A stretch of 64,000 nucleotides of DNA from Antarcticibacterium sp. 1MA-6-2 (GCF_021535135.1 NZ_CP091036.1:3658001-3722000); one strand, 5' to 3'; counted from the stretch's first letter, positions 8,215-19,664 are shown. The notes: a model not told the origin generated them from the sequence alone. Translations and numbers: made by a program.

Positions 8215-10650
8215 ATGAAGAAGTTCCTTCTTATTGCACTTATAGGCTTAAGTAATTTACTCTACGCCCAGGACCGGGAAGCTCCTGCTTATCCGCTAAT
8301 TACACATGATCCATATTTGAGTATATGGTCATTTACAGATGAAATTAATACTCAGCCCACAAAACATTGGACGGGAACAGATCATGACCTCCTCGGCTAT
8401 ATAAATGTGGATGGTGTTAATTACTGGTTTTTGGGGAGCGAAGTCCGTAATTATCAGGATGTGCTTTCAGCTTCAGATCAAAAAAAATATCAGGCTCAGA
8501 TAACTGAAAAAAAGCCTGCACAGGGGTGGGAGAAGAACAACTTTAATGACAGGAACTGGAAATCGGCTTCTGCTCCTTTTGGCAATACTCAACAGGCAGA
8601 AACACGTTGGGAAAGTGATAATTTATGGTTGAGAAGAAAATTTGATCTTGAACAGGTGAAGGATGAAAAACTTTATCTCAAACTCAGCCACGATGATAAT
8701 GTAGAGGTGTTTCTAAATGGAGAACAAATCTTCAGCAGAAATGGTTGGAATCATAAGTATGAGTATTTTGAAATCCCACAGGCTGCAGTTAAAAAACTAA
8801 AACGCAAGGACAATATTTTGGCGGTTCACGTAAACAATACCGCAGGAGGCCAGTTCCTTGATATAGGAATAGTACGGGAGTTGGAAGACAAAAGTAAAAA
8901 AGAAGCTGCAGAGCAATTATCGGTGGAATTTAGAGCTACCCAAACCGAATATGTTTTAAGATGTGGGGGAGTAGATGTGAATCTTACTTTTACCTCTCCA
9001 CTCCTTATGGATGATCTTGATGTTCTTGCAAGACTAGTTTCTTATATTTCTATTAAAACTACTCCTAATGATAATGAAGCACATGAGGTGCAGGTGTATT
9101 TTGGAGCTTCAACGGCTATCGCAGTTAACGAATCTAATCAAATAGTTACAGCAGAATTATCTTCTACAAATGAACTCAGCTATTTAAAAGCCGGAACAAA
9201 ATCTCAGGAGATATTAGAAAAAAGCGGAGATGATCTAAGAATAGATTGGGGATATTTATACGTAGCAGCTTCAAAAGATGCTAATGCAAAACAAACTGTT
9301 TCTCTGGCTAACGATGCTTTTAATGCTTTTAAAGGTTCAAAAGTACAGCCAGTAAGAGAAGGCCAGAATTTAATTCTTAATACTGTATTTCCTAAAACCA
9401 AAATAACTTCAGAAAAAGATCATCTTGTACTTCTGGGTTATGACGACGAATATTCTATTAATTACTTCGGAAAAAACCTGCGTCCATGGTGGAATTCAGA
9501 TGGTAAAAACACTTTGGAAAAGGAGCTGAGTAAGGCATATCAAAACTATTCTTCAATAATAGAAAAATGTAAGGCATTTGATAAAAAGCTTTACGAAGAT
9601 GGTATTGAAGCCGGAGGAAAAGAATATGCTGAATTACTTGAAATAGGCTACCGTCAAAGTATTGCGGCCCACAAACTGGTAAAAAGTCCGGAAGGGGAAA
9701 TTCTATTCCTGTCTAAGGAGAATAATAGTAACGGATCCATTAATACTGTAGATGTAACTTATCCATCTGCTCCATTATATCTGGTCTATAATCCAGACCT
9801 TTTAAAAGGTATGCTTAACGGAATCTTTTATTACAGCGAGAGCGGAAAATGGAAGAAGCCTTTTCCGGCTCACGATTTAGGTACATATCCAATTGCAACA
9901 GGACAAACTTATGGAGAGGATATGCCTGTTGAAGAAGCAGGAAACATGATAATTCTTACTGCTGCTATAGCAAAAGCTGAAGGCAATGCACAGTATGCAA
10001 AGGAACATTGGGAGTCACTAACCCAGTGGGCAAATTATCTTGCAGAAGAAGGACTTGACCCGGCCAATCAATTGTCTACTGATGATTTCTCCGGGCACCT
10101 GGCAAGAAATGCTAATCTATCTGTTAAAGCTATTGTAGCAATTGGAAGCTATGGATATATGGCAGAACAAATTGGAGAAACTCAAACGGCTGAAGAATAT
10201 ACAATTATGGCCAGATCTATGGCTAAAAAGTGGATGGAACTTGCAGATGCCGGAGATCATTACGCCCTGACTTTTGATGATAAGAATACCTGGAGTCAAA
10301 AATATAATCTTGTATGGGATAAGGTAATGGATCTAAATATCTTCCCCAGGGAAGTTTTTGATGAGGAGCTTAAATTTTACCTCACAAAACAAAATGAGTA
10401 TGGGCTACCCTTAGATAATCGCGCCGATTATTCAAAATCTGACTGGATAATATGGACGGCTACACTTGCCGAAAGTGATGAAACATTTAAAAAGTTTATT
10501 ACTCCCGTATACAAATTCGCGACAGAGACAGGTGGAAGGGTTCCTATGAGTGACTGGCATTTTACTACCAGTGGGGACGTGAGAGGTTTTAAGGCCAGAA
10601 GCGTGGTGGGAGGTTATTTTATAAAGCTTTTACAGGAAAAGTGGGAATAG
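8215..10650 (+). CDS. DUF4965/DUF5127 glutaminase-A-like secreted protein
   Basis: An 811-residue protein with a signal peptide (LLYAQ). It opens with PLITHDPYLSIWS and HWTGTDHDLLGYI, typical of the glutaminase-A/DUF4965 group, and carries an inserted galactose-binding-like beta sandwich around residues 95-225 (WEKNNFNDRNW, DNVEVFLNGEQIF). The C-terminal half is an alpha/alpha toroid like those of glycoside hydrolases (MNGIFYYSESG, HDLGTYPIATGQTYGEDMPV). The fold and the locus suggest a carbohydrate-active enzyme rather than a glutaminase, but the reaction is unknown. The frame is intact over 2.4 kb. Confidence 0.8.
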   Translation: MKKFLLIALIGLSNLLYAQDREAPAYPLITHDPYLSIWSFTDEINTQPTKHWTGTDHDLLGYINVDGVNYWFLGSEVRNYQDVLSASDQKKYQAQITEKKPAQGWEKNNFNDRNWKSASAPFGNTQQAETRWESDNLWLRRKFDLEQVKDEKLYLKLSHDDNVEVFLNGEQIFSRNGWNHKYEYFEIPQAAVKKLKRKDNILAVHVNNTAGGQFLDIGIVRELEDKSKKEAAEQLSVEFRATQTEYVLRCGGVDVNLTFTSPLLMDDLDVLARLVSYISIKTTPNDNEAHEVQVYFGASTAIAVNESNQIVTAELSSTNELSYLKAGTKSQEILEKSGDDLRIDWGYLYVAASKDANAKQTVSLANDAFNAFKGSKVQPVREGQNLILNTVFPKTKITSEKDHLVLLGYDDEYSINYFGKNLRPWWNSDGKNTLEKELSKAYQNYSSIIEKCKAFDKKLYEDGIEAGGKEYAELLEIGYRQSIAAHKLVKSPEGEILFLSKENNSNGSINTVDVTYPSAPLYLVYNPDLLKGMLNGIFYYSESGKWKKPFPAHDLGTYPIATGQTYGEDMPVEEAGNMIILTAAIAKAEGNAQYAKEHWESLTQWANYLAEEGLDPANQLSTDDFSGHLARNANLSVKAIVAIGSYGYMAEQIGETQTAEEYTIMARSMAKKWMELADAGDHYALTFDDKNTWSQKYNLVWDKVMDLNIFPREVFDEELKFYLTKQNEYGLPLDNRADYSKSDWIIWTATLAESDETFKKFITPVYKFATETGGRVPMSDWHFTTSGDVRGFKARSVVGGYFIKLLQEKWE

Positions 10651-10687
10651 GATTTAAAAAACCCACTGGAATTTAATATTTCTGAAC

Positions 10688-12851
10688 ATGAAAACACTTC
10701 TGTCCTGCTTGTTTTTGAGCCTGGTAATTTTTATGATTTCCTGTCAAACGGAAAAGTCGCAGGTATTGAACATTCAGAATGTAATAATTCCAGATACCAG
10801 CTCTACGAACTCAAATTATTTAAGTAACCGTTCTCCTCTCACATCGAGTGTCCTTATAAAACTCCCGGTAGGAGCAGTCACACCCGAAAACTGGCTGAAG
10901 GTCGCTCTGGAGAGACAGGCCAATGGGTTGATGGGAAACCTGGGAGAAATCAGTGCCTGGCTTCAAGAAGAAGACAATGCCTGGCTTTCAGAAGACGGAA
11001 CAGGATCCTGGGGTTGGGAAGAAGTACCTTACTGGCTTAAAGGATATGGCAATACAGCCTATATTTTGAAAGATGAGGAAATGATTGCGGAAACCAAAAA
11101 ATGGATAGAAGCTGCGCTTTCGAGTCAGCGGCCCGATGGAAATTTTGGCCCCAAGATGATCGGTAAGGATGGGACTCAGGATTTCTGGTCTAATATGATC
11201 ATGTTATATTGCCTGCAATCTTACTATGAATATAGTGGTGATGAGTGGGTAATAAATTTTATGTCCAGGTATTTTAAATACCAGTTACAGGTGCCTGATG
11301 AAGAATTCTTATCTAAAAGTCATTACTGGCAACGCATAAGGGGAGGTGATAACCTACATAGTGTCTTTTGGCTCTACAACAGAACAGGGGAGGAATGGCT
11401 TTTGAATTTGGCTGAAAAAATTCACCGGAACACTGCTCCCTGGTCTAAAAGAGACAATACCCTGGAAGAAATAGGAAATTGGAAGGAAACCAGGGAAGGC
11501 ACAGATTGGCCTTCCTGGTATTCTAACCTGGTGGACTGGCATAATGTTAATGTTGCTCAGGGATTTCGTGAACTAAGCACAATATTACCAGTTAAGCCAT
11601 AACGGGGAGGATCTGGAGGCAACGTATGAAAACTTTAGGATAATTAGAGAACATTTTGGCCAGGTACCGGGTGGAATGTTTGGAGCAGATGAAAACGCCC
11701 GACCGGGTTATGATGACCCACGACAGGGGATAGAAACCTGCGGCGTGGTGGAGCAAATGAATTCCAATGAAAATCTTCTACAAATAACGGGAGACATTTT
11801 TTGGGCTGATCATACTGAAGAAATTACCTTTAATACGCTTCCGGCGACAATGATGCCAGATTTTAAAGCTTTAAGGTACATCACCAGTCCTAATATGGTT
11901 CTAAATGATGACCAAAATCACCGTCCGGGAATTATGAACGACGGACCATTTCTTATGATGAATCCTTTTAGTTCACGTTGCTGTCAACACAACCACGGGC
12001 AGGGATGGCCGTATTTAATAGAAAACCTTTGGATGGCTACCCCTGATAATGGTTTGGCTGCAGTCATTTATGCTCCGAGTACTGTTAATGCCAAAGTTGC
12101 TGATGGTAAAGAAGTGACAATTACCTCTGATACCAAATATCCATTTGAGGAGGATCTGGAATTCAAACTAAATTTAGACAGCACAGAAGTTAATTTCCCT
12201 CTGTATCTAAGAATTCCCGGTTGGGCTGCCTCAGCTTCTGTTTCTATCAACAATAAACAAATTCAAGCAACTCCTGAAGCAGGAAAATATCTTCGTATTT
12301 CCCGAAACTGGAAAAATGGAGATGTGGTCAAATTGTCCTTACCAAAAGAATTGAAATTAACCACCTGGGAGAAAAACCACAACAGTATTAGTGTCGCATA
12401 CGGTCCATTGACGTTTTCCCTCAAAATAGGGGAAGATTATATTAAAAAAGAGAGCGATGAAACGGCAATAGGTGATTCCAAATGGCAGGAAGGGGTGAAT
12501 AAGGAGGAATGGCCGTCATTTGAAATACACCCTACAACACCTTGGAATTATGGGCTAATTATAAATAAAGACGATCTTCAGGAATCTTTTACTATTGAGA
12601 ATCGGGCGTGGCCGGAAAATAATTTTCCATTCACGGTTGAATCTGCGCCCATAGTTATTAAGGCTAAAGCTAAAAAAATTCCTTCATGGAAGATAGATGA
12701 ACATGGATTGGCAGGTGAATTAAATGACAGTCCCGTAAAGTCTAATGAACCCGTTGAGACGGTAGAATTAATTCCTATGGGCGCAGCAAGGTTAAGAATA
12801 AGTGCTTTTCCGGTTATTGGAGAGGGAGAGGGAGCAAATGAATGGAAATAA
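10688..12851 (+). CDS. GH127 beta-L-arabinofuranosidase-type protein (frame interrupted)
   Basis: About 720 residues: SPII signal (MISCQTE), an alpha/alpha barrel and C-terminal beta domains. The zinc-binding catalytic site of GH127 is recognisable as ETCGVVEQMN (Glu-x-Cys) and SRCCQHNHG (Cys-Cys). GH127 enzymes release beta-L-arabinofuranose, although this large family also holds other activities. The frame breaks at 11573-11577 (CTAAG): replacing TA by C yields FREPAQYYQLSHN, conserved in the family, and joins both halves. A signature lesion. It overlaps a possible upstream start of the next GH43 gene. Confidence 0.85.
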
Positions 12852-12883
12852 GATTTAAGATTTATAAGATAAGAAAGCGAAAG

Positions 12884-13853
12884 ATGAAATTTATAATAAC
12901 CTTTTTATTGTGCTTTGTACTCAAACAAGGTTTTTCGCAGAACACAAACTACCTAAAGGCCAACGCTCAAACAATTTTACTTGCAGATCCCACTGTATTT
13001 GAAAATGAAGGAACATATTATTTGTATGGTACCAATAATGATCCTTCCATTAAAGAACAGGGCTTCCTGGTGTACACTTCAAAGGACCTGAGGGAATGGA
13101 AGGGACCTGTAGGTGCGAAGGATGGTTTTGCACTAAAAAAGGGGGATTCTTTTGGAACTAAAGGTTTTTGGGCACCACAGGTATTCAAATATAAAGGTAT
13201 ATTTTACATGGCATACACTGCCGATGAACAAATCGCCATAGCAACTGCTAAAAGTCCTCTGGGGCCCTTTTTAAATTCTTCAGCAAAAGCTTTAGAAGCC
13301 CCGGTAAAACAAATAGATCCATTTATATTTATTGATGAAGAAGGCAAAAAATATCTTTACCACGTTCGTCTCCAGGATGGAAACAGGATCTTTGTTGCTG
13401 AAATGAACGATGATTTCAAAAGTATTAAAACAGAAACTCTTCAGGAAATTATTTCTGGGGAGGAAGAATGGGAAAATACTCAAAATGTTGAGTGGCTTAT
13501 GAACTGAAGGTCCTACTGTAATTAAATATCAGGAATACTATTACCTTATTTATTCTGCCAATGATTTTCGAAATCCAGATTATGCTGTTGGCTATGCAAC
13601 CAGTAAAAGTCCGCTGGGGCCGTGGAGAAAAGCTAATAACGGCCCCATCATTTCCCGAAGCTTTATGGGTGAAAATGGTCCTGGCCATGGGGATCTTTTT
13701 AGGAACAGTAAGAATGAATTGCTATACGTTTTCCATACTCATTACTCCGGCAGCGAAGTACACCCTCGAAAAACAGCAATTACCAAACTGATCTTCGAAG
13801 ATTCCGGAGCTGTTCCGGTTCTGAAAATGGATCGGGGTAGTTTTAAGCTTTAG
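12884..13853 (+). CDS. GH43 hydrolase (frame interrupted)
   Basis: About 322 residues. The start at 12884 is chosen because it gives a clean signal peptide (FIITFLLCFVLKQGFSQ); an in-frame ATG at 12842 would add 14 charged residues before it. Catalytic residues are base Asp in LLADPTVF, modulating Asp in KQIDPFIF and acid Glu in TEGPTVIK. The last motif is reached only after a frame correction at about 13497-13506, where removing one A from ATGAACTGAA gives WLMTEGPTVIK. This break does not carry the RCCRGY signature. Likely an arabinofuranosidase or xylosidase. Confidence 0.83.
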
Positions 13854-13934
13854 CGGAAAGAGGGAGAATCTTTCTGGTTTTTTCTTCCCAAAATTTTTTT
13901 AACTTCAGAAGAAGAACATTTACAACTACATCTT

Positions 13935-14433
13935 ATGGAGCTGAAGAAGTATAATTTCAAAGACGACGGAAAAATTCCCAATAACAAACTCCCTTTATTA
14001 CTCTACAAAGGAGCATTTATCGAAAGCGGAGAAGAAGCTGCGAATATGCTTGAGGAGAACTTTACATCGAACAATTGGAAGAATTCCTGGAGAAATGGAG
14101 TATACGATTTCCACCATTACCACAGCAATACCCACGAAGTACTGGGAGTTTATAGCGGCAAAGCTTTGTTGCACCTTGGTGGGGAAGAAGGAGAGAAAAT
14201 TGAAGTAGTGGCAGGAGATATAATTGTAATTCCTGCCGGAGTTGGCCACAAAAATTTAGGAAGTGAAAATTTTAAAATTGTTGGAGCTTATCCTGATGGA
14301 CGGGACTATAATATGAACTACGGAAAAGAGGGAGAAAGACCTAGCAGCTGATAAGAACATTTCAAAAGTTCCAATTCCTGATACTGATCCTTTCTTCGGA
14401 AAAAAAGAAGGTGTTCCTGAAATTTGGAAATAA
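13935..14433 (+). CDS. Cupin-domain protein (frame interrupted)
   Basis: About 165 residues, no signal peptide. The double-stranded beta-helix is shown by FHHYHSNTHEVLGVYSG and GDIIVIPAGVGHKNL, which contain the metal-binding His residues. The frame is broken at 14340-14344 (CCTAG): replacing TA by G gives GERPAADKNISKVPIP and extends the protein to the stop at 14431-14433, ending in GVPEIWK. Signature lesion at an inferred ACCGGC. Cytoplasmic cupins at the end of sugar loci are often isomerases or of unknown function; no reaction can be assigned. Confidence 0.8.
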
Positions 14434-14473
14434 TAGATATCACTTAAAAACTTTATTATTTGGTTTTAATACA

Positions 14474-14499
14474 GGCCCCACCCGGGGCTTATTTTTTTG
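14474..14499 (+). terminator. Rho-independent terminator after cupin gene
   Basis: GCCCC (14475-14479), loop ACCC, GGGGC (14484-14488), followed by TTATTTTTTT. It lies 41 bases past the cupin stop and probably ends the 1-14433 transcript. Confidence 0.8.
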
Positions 14500-14655
14500 C
14501 CTATTTCTGAATGCAAACGTTGTAGTTGTCATCTTCTGAAAAGCTGTAGCAGTAAAGGTTTTCAGAATCTTTTGAAAACATTCCAAAACCTGATACTCGT
14601 CATAATTTATCCTGCATTCCTGGTGCAACTTTGTATCAAATTAAAAAGGTAAATC

Positions 14656-15245
14656 ATGAAAACTTTAAAGAACATTAAACTGGTAGTAGGAACTGTACTA
14701 ATGATGGTGGTAACTGCTCAATTTTCTATAGCCCAAACTTATAATCTAAATAATACAGCTTCCACTTTAAAAGTAGAAGGAACCTCTAACGTTCACGACT
14801 GGGAAGTAGTGGCAAAAGACCAAAAAGGAAACTCGTGGCAGAGTTTGCCGATGGGCAACTGGTAAAGATAAACCAACTGGAGTTTGCAGTACAGGCTGAA
14901 AGCTTAAAGAGTGGAAAATCCGGGATGGATAAGAATACTTACAAAGCTTTGAAGACAGATAGTAACAAAGACATCACTTATAAGCTAAACAAGGTAAACA
15001 ACATAGACTGTGTCACTGCCGGAAGCTGTAAAGTAACCACCAGCGGAACTCTCACCATAGCCGGAACATCAAAACCTGTAGAGATCACTTTTGACGCTAA
15101 AGTAACAGGGGACAAAGTAACCCTTACCGGAAGCAAAAGCTTAAAAATGACTGAATTCAAGGTAGATCCTCCAACAGCGATGTTTGGTACCATTACTACC
15201 GGGGACCAGGTCAACATAAAATTTCAATCAACATTTTCTAAATAA
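14656..15245 (+). CDS. YceI-family periplasmic protein (frame interrupted)
   Basis: About 196 residues: signal peptide (QFSIAQ), then the YceI lipocalin-like barrel with EGTSNVHDWEV at the start and MFGTITTGDQVNIKF at the end. YceI proteins bind amphiphilic or isoprenoid ligands in the periplasm. The frame shifts by -1 (or +2) near 14826-14836 (GGAAACTCGTGG); beyond it the protein continues as VAEFADGQLVKINQ. This lesion does not carry the RCCRGY signature. The gene is 32 bases before a porin gene and probably co-transcribed. Confidence 0.85.
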
Positions 15246-15277
15246 AACTATCCACAACAACAATTAATTCTATCACA

Positions 15278-16563
15278 ATGAAAACCTCAGTTAAATATTT
15301 AAGCATCGCACTTCTGGCTCTAGTTGGTTTACAAGCCCAGGCACAACAACGCGACCTTGAGAACTACAGACTTCCTGACCAACGTGGGATCAACCAGTTT
15401 GAAGCTCCAAAAGATACTACCGATACCTTTGATGGTGTAAACGTGAGAATGGGAGGAGCCTTTGCCATCCAGTTCCAGGCTCTTGACCACGAAAGTACAG
15501 GATCCCCTGTGAACGCAGCCGGAGAACCTGTAGGACTTATAGAGATTGGAGATAACTTCAACCTTCCTACTGCCAACCTTGACCTTGATGTTGAGCTTTA
15601 TGATGGGGTGAGAATGCACCTTAGAACTTACCTTTCTTCACGTCACCACCCCGAGCCATACGTAAAAGGCGGGTATATCCAAATAGACAAACTTGACTTT
15701 ATAAGCGAAGGCTTTATGCAGCCCCTTATGAATAATATGAGGATTAAGATTGGTCATATGGAGAACAATTATGGTGATATGCACTTTAGAAGAAGTGATA
15801 ACGCAATGGCACTTTACAATCCCTTCGTTGGAAACCTTATAATGGATGCCTTTACTACCGAAGTTGGTGCAGAGGTGTACTACTTCAACAATGGCCTTAT
15901 CGCTATGGGTAGTGTAACAAACGGTAAACTAAACCAGGCTGTAAGCAATCCCGATGTAACAGGACCTTCTTACATAGCAAAACTTGGATATGACAACAAT
16001 GCCGAAGAAGGACTAAGATTCCGCTTAACAGGATCTGTATACCACACCAACAAGAGTGCTAACGCATACCTTTACAGTGCAGACCGTGCAGGATCAAGAT
16101 ACTATCTTGTAATGGAAGCCACAGGAGCAACCCCTGCAGCCAACTTTAGCTCAGGCAGGTTCAACCCCGGCCTAAGAAATGAACTTACCGCCTTTATGGT
16201 AAACCCGTTCTTAAAGTATGGCGGACTTGAATTCTTCGGAACCTATGAAAGAGCTACCGTAAAGCAACAGCTGAGCCAGATACAAGAACCTTCAACCAGT
16301 ATGCAGGTGAGCTTATCTACCGCTTTGGAAATAACGAGAACTTCTATGTAGGTGGTCGTTACAACCTTGTAGACGGAGAGTTAACTGCAGGTAAAGAAGT
16401 AGATATCACCCGGTACAATCTTGCAGGTGGATGGTTTATGACAAAGAACATCCTTGCAAAACTTGAATACGTGAACCAGGAGTACAATGGATTTGCCAAT
16501 ACAGATATAAGAAACGGCGGCGGATTCAACGGACTTATGTTTGAAGCAGTAATAAGCTTCTAA
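15278..16563 (+). CDS. Outer-membrane porin-like beta-barrel protein (frame interrupted)
   Basis: About 428 residues: signal peptide (LQAQAQ), then a barrel with many short amphipathic strands (VRMGGAFAIQFQALDH, DLDVELYDGVRMHLRTYLSS, YIAKLGYDN) and a terminal Phe after MFEAVIS, the classical outer-membrane sorting signal. Family is a phosphate-selective-porin-like group common in Bacteroidota; substrate unknown. The frame shifts by -1 at about 16283-16290; after it the protein resumes as TFNQYAGELIYRFGNNENF to the stop at 16561-16563. The lesion is not of the RCCRGY type. Codon use resembles highly expressed genes (AAC, CTT, ACC rich). Confidence 0.85.
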
Positions 16564-16586
16564 AAAGAAAATGTTGATCTAATAAG

Positions 16587-16610
16587 GAGGGGCAATCGCC
16601 CCTCTTTTTA
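16587..16610 (+). terminator. Rho-independent terminator after porin gene
   Basis: GAGGGGC (16587-16593), loop AATC, GCCCCTC (16598-16604), then TTTTTA. Perfect seven-base-pair stem 24 bases past the porin stop. Confidence 0.88.
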
Positions 16611-16821
16611 ATTTCCTGTTTCTTCTATAGAACAACTACTAATTTTACCAATTATAAAAAAGTAATGCCAGGTGAGAAGTCTATAATTTCGAATTAGCAA
16701 TCTATGTTAACTGGAATCTTAAACATTCCCTAAAAAAAACTTAAGAAGCGAATAGTTTCGTAATATTGAGGTCTCATCAGCGGCTTGAAATAATTTAGGT
16801 TTGACTGAAAAAGCCAAATTA

Positions 16822-19221
16822 ATGAAATCTATTTTTTCGTCCGGTAAGATCGAGAAGGTGCAAACAGAAGTAGAGGATCTCCAGAAAAAAAATATATTGA
16901 AGGAACTTCAGCATTTTCACGACAATTCTCTTGTTGCTTTTTATGCCTGCGACAGCCAGGGCCGTATCATTTATTATAATCCTGCAGCTGCCCGTTTATG
17001 GGGGGTTGAACCCGTCTTAGGTGAGACGTTTTGGTGTGGTTCGTGGAAAACCTTTCACCCCAACGGCCAGCCTATGGAGAGAGAGGAATGTCCTATGGCG
17101 AAGGCTATTGGGAATGAAGACCCATTAATAAAGCAGGAAATATACATTGAAAGACCTGATGGATCAATTAAAAATCTTCTGGCATTTCCACAGCGCATTT
17201 TTGATGAAAATCAAAACATAATAGGCGCATATTGCTCTCTTGTTGATGTTACAGACCAGCAAAGTGGGCAAATAAAACAGTCTACTCTTTCAGCAATTGT
17301 AGAATCTTCCGATGATGCAATTATAAGTAAGGATCTTACGGGAAAGATCATTAGCTGGAATAGAAGTGCCCAAAGAATATTTGGGTATACAGAAGAAGAA
17401 GTCCTGGGTAAACACATTACTATTCTCATTCCGGAATACTTGTTAGAAGAAGAAACACAAATTCTTTCAAAAATAAGACAGGGAAGAAGGGTAGATCATT
17501 TTGAAACTATTCGAAAAGCTAAAAATGGTAAAGAAATACCATTATCCATCACCGTTTCTCCCCTCAGAAATTTTAAGGGTAAAGTGGTGGGAGCCTCAAA
17601 AATTGCAAGGGATATTTCAGATAGAATAAAGGTCGAAGAAAAGCAGGCTATGCTTTCAGCAATTGTAGAATCTTCAGATGATGCTATTATTAGTAAAGAC
17701 CTAAACGGAATCATCAGAAGCTGGAATCCGGGAGCACAGAGGATCTTCGGATATTCAGAAAAAGAAGTGGTAGGCAAATCCATCACTATTCTTATTCCTA
17801 AAGAAAGGCTTCAGGAGGAGGCTAAAATTCTTTCAAAAATAAGAAACGGCGAGAGTCTGGACCACTTTGAGACAGTGCGTAGGACGAAATCAGGCAAAGA
17901 GATTCCTATTTCACTTTCTGTATCACCTATTAAAGATAGCAAGAATACTATCATTGGAGCATCAAAAATAGCACGTGATATTACGGAACAGGTAAGGGCA
18001 CAGGAGGAGATTAAGAGATATACTGAAAATCTGGAAATTCTTAATTCAATAGGAAAAAGTATTTCTGAAAACCTGGACGTTCAGGCAGTACTCCAGCGCG
18101 TTACTGATGCTACAACTAAACTCACAGGAGCTCAATTTGGAGCCTTTTTTTATAACCATATTAATGAAGAGGGCAGGGCTATGATGCTCTATAATTTATC
18201 TGGGGCCCCAAGGGAGGCATTTGAAAAATTCGGGATGCCACGGCATACAGATGTTTTTCGGCCAACATTTACGGGAGAGGGTCCTATTAGGGTAGATGAT
18301 ATTACAAAAGATCCCAGGTACGGGAAGAATTTTCCTCTTTCAGGAATGCCACTAGGACATCTTCCGGTGGTAAGTTATCTGGCGGTTCCTGTTATTTCAA
18401 AATCTGGTTTAGTTATAGGTGGTCTTCTATTTGGGCATCCCGAAAGTGGGGTTTTTAAACATGAACATGAAGAAATGGTGGTGAACATTGCTGCTCAGGC
18501 TGCTATTTCACTGGATAATTCTAAACTCTTTGAGCAGGTGAAATCCTTAAGTGATAAGAAAGATGAATTCATCGCTTTGGCCAGTCACGAATTGAAAACT
18601 CCCTTAACTACTATTAAAGGATATCTGCAGGTTCTGGAAAAGAAAGAAAAGGACCAAATGACCGCACTTTTTATTGACAAAGCACTTAACCAGGTAAATA
18701 AGCTAAACACACTTGTAGAAGATCTTCTTAATATGTCGCGGATAGAGGCGGGAAAACTGGACTTTACTCTCGAGGATTTTGATCTTCGTGAGATGGTATT
18801 GGAAATTATTGAAACTTTTAGTTACTCCTATAGTACGCATCAAATTTTGTTCGATTTAGGCGTAGGGTCTGCCATGGTTCATGGAGACAGGCAGAGAATT
18901 GAACAGGCAGTTATAAACCTTGTGACTAATGCTATAAAATACTCACCTGAAGCTGACAGGATTTACCTGAAAATTGAGGTTCACAAAGATAGGGTGGTGG
19001 TAAAAGTTAAGGACCAGGGAATAGGCCTTTCTGAAGAACAACAAAAACAACTTTTTACAAGATTTTACAGGGCCGAGAACACAAAAGGTATAAGTGGTTT
19101 GGGAATTGGATTATATCTCACCAAACAAATTATTGATCGGCATAAAGGAGAGATAAGTCTATCAAGTACTCTGGGAGAAGGGTCAGAATTCAGCTTTTAC
19201 CTGCCACTTAAAAATGAATAA
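16822..19221 (+). CDS. Multi-PAS/GAF sensor histidine kinase
   Basis: About 799 residues from ATG at 16822 (an in-frame TTG at 16801 would add seven). Order: PAS domain (VAFYACDSQGRIIYYNPA), two near-identical PAS domains starting LSAIVESSDDAIISKDL with IIGASKIARDI-type ends, a GAF domain (VLQRVTDATTKLTGAQFGAFF), HisKA with phospho-acceptor His in ASHELKTPLTTIKG, and HATPase with INLVTNAIKYS, DQGIGLS and GLGIGLYL. No transmembrane segment is visible, so it is a cytoplasmic sensor. A single-domain response regulator follows after 89 bases and is the likely partner. The signal is unknown. Confidence 0.9.
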   Translation: MKSIFSSGKIEKVQTEVEDLQKKNILKELQHFHDNSLVAFYACDSQGRIIYYNPAAARLWGVEPVLGETFWCGSWKTFHPNGQPMEREECPMAKAIGNEDPLIKQEIYIERPDGSIKNLLAFPQRIFDENQNIIGAYCSLVDVTDQQSGQIKQSTLSAIVESSDDAIISKDLTGKIISWNRSAQRIFGYTEEEVLGKHITILIPEYLLEEETQILSKIRQGRRVDHFETIRKAKNGKEIPLSITVSPLRNFKGKVVGASKIARDISDRIKVEEKQAMLSAIVESSDDAIISKDLNGIIRSWNPGAQRIFGYSEKEVVGKSITILIPKERLQEEAKILSKIRNGESLDHFETVRRTKSGKEIPISLSVSPIKDSKNTIIGASKIARDITEQVRAQEEIKRYTENLEILNSIGKSISENLDVQAVLQRVTDATTKLTGAQFGAFFYNHINEEGRAMMLYNLSGAPREAFEKFGMPRHTDVFRPTFTGEGPIRVDDITKDPRYGKNFPLSGMPLGHLPVVSYLAVPVISKSGLVIGGLLFGHPESGVFKHEHEEMVVNIAAQAAISLDNSKLFEQVKSLSDKKDEFIALASHELKTPLTTIKGYLQVLEKKEKDQMTALFIDKALNQVNKLNTLVEDLLNMSRIEAGKLDFTLEDFDLREMVLEIIETFSYSYSTHQILFDLGVGSAMVHGDRQRIEQAVINLVTNAIKYSPEADRIYLKIEVHKDRVVVKVKDQGIGLSEEQQKQLFTRFYRAENTKGISGLGIGLYLTKQIIDRHKGEISLSSTLGEGSEFSFYLPLKNE

Positions 19222-19310
19222 GAAGTTTAGAGATTAATTAAATCCGAAGCCTTAAAAAACTTTAACAAGATTTTTTCACTGTAGGATTAACTGGTTTTTA
19301 TTTTTATGGA

Positions 19311-19664
19311 ATGAAACAAATCTATATTGTTGAGGATGATAACGGCATTAGGGAGTTACTGGAGTATCTTCTCTCCAGTGCAGATTATTCAGTTGCTTCC
19401 TTCCCAACTGCCGAAGCTTTTAGAAAATCTATAGCTCTTCAACAACCAGATCTTATTCTTATGGATATTATGTTACCAGATGGCAATGGTCTTGATTTGT
19501 GCAGGGGACTGGGTGAAAAACAAGAAACTAATAATGTGCCCGTTGTCTTAATGTCTGCCCACGCCAATCTTGAAAATCTGGCAGAAAATCACGCCAGTGA
19601 CTTTATTGCAAAACCTTTTGATATAGAAGAACTTCTTTTAAAAATACAGCAGCAATTAAGGTAA
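19311..19664 (+). CDS. Single-domain response regulator (CheY-like)
   Basis: A 117-residue receiver domain with no output domain. The acidic pair is in IVEDDNG, the phospho-accepting Asp in LILMDIMLPDGNG, the Thr/Ser position in VVLMSAHA and the conserved Lys in FIAKPFD. It probably takes phosphate from the kinase encoded just upstream and passes the signal by protein contact or a phosphorelay. Confidence 0.9.
   Translation: MKQIYIVEDDNGIRELLEYLLSSADYSVASFPTAEAFRKSIALQQPDLILMDIMLPDGNGLDLCRGLGEKQETNNVPVVLMSAHANLENLAENHASDFIAKPFDIEELLLKIQQQLR

Noticed and set aside
12842..12883. Upstream ATG start for the third GH43 gene
   Set aside because: It adds a charged 14-residue lead that would disturb the signal peptide; ATG at 12884 fits better.
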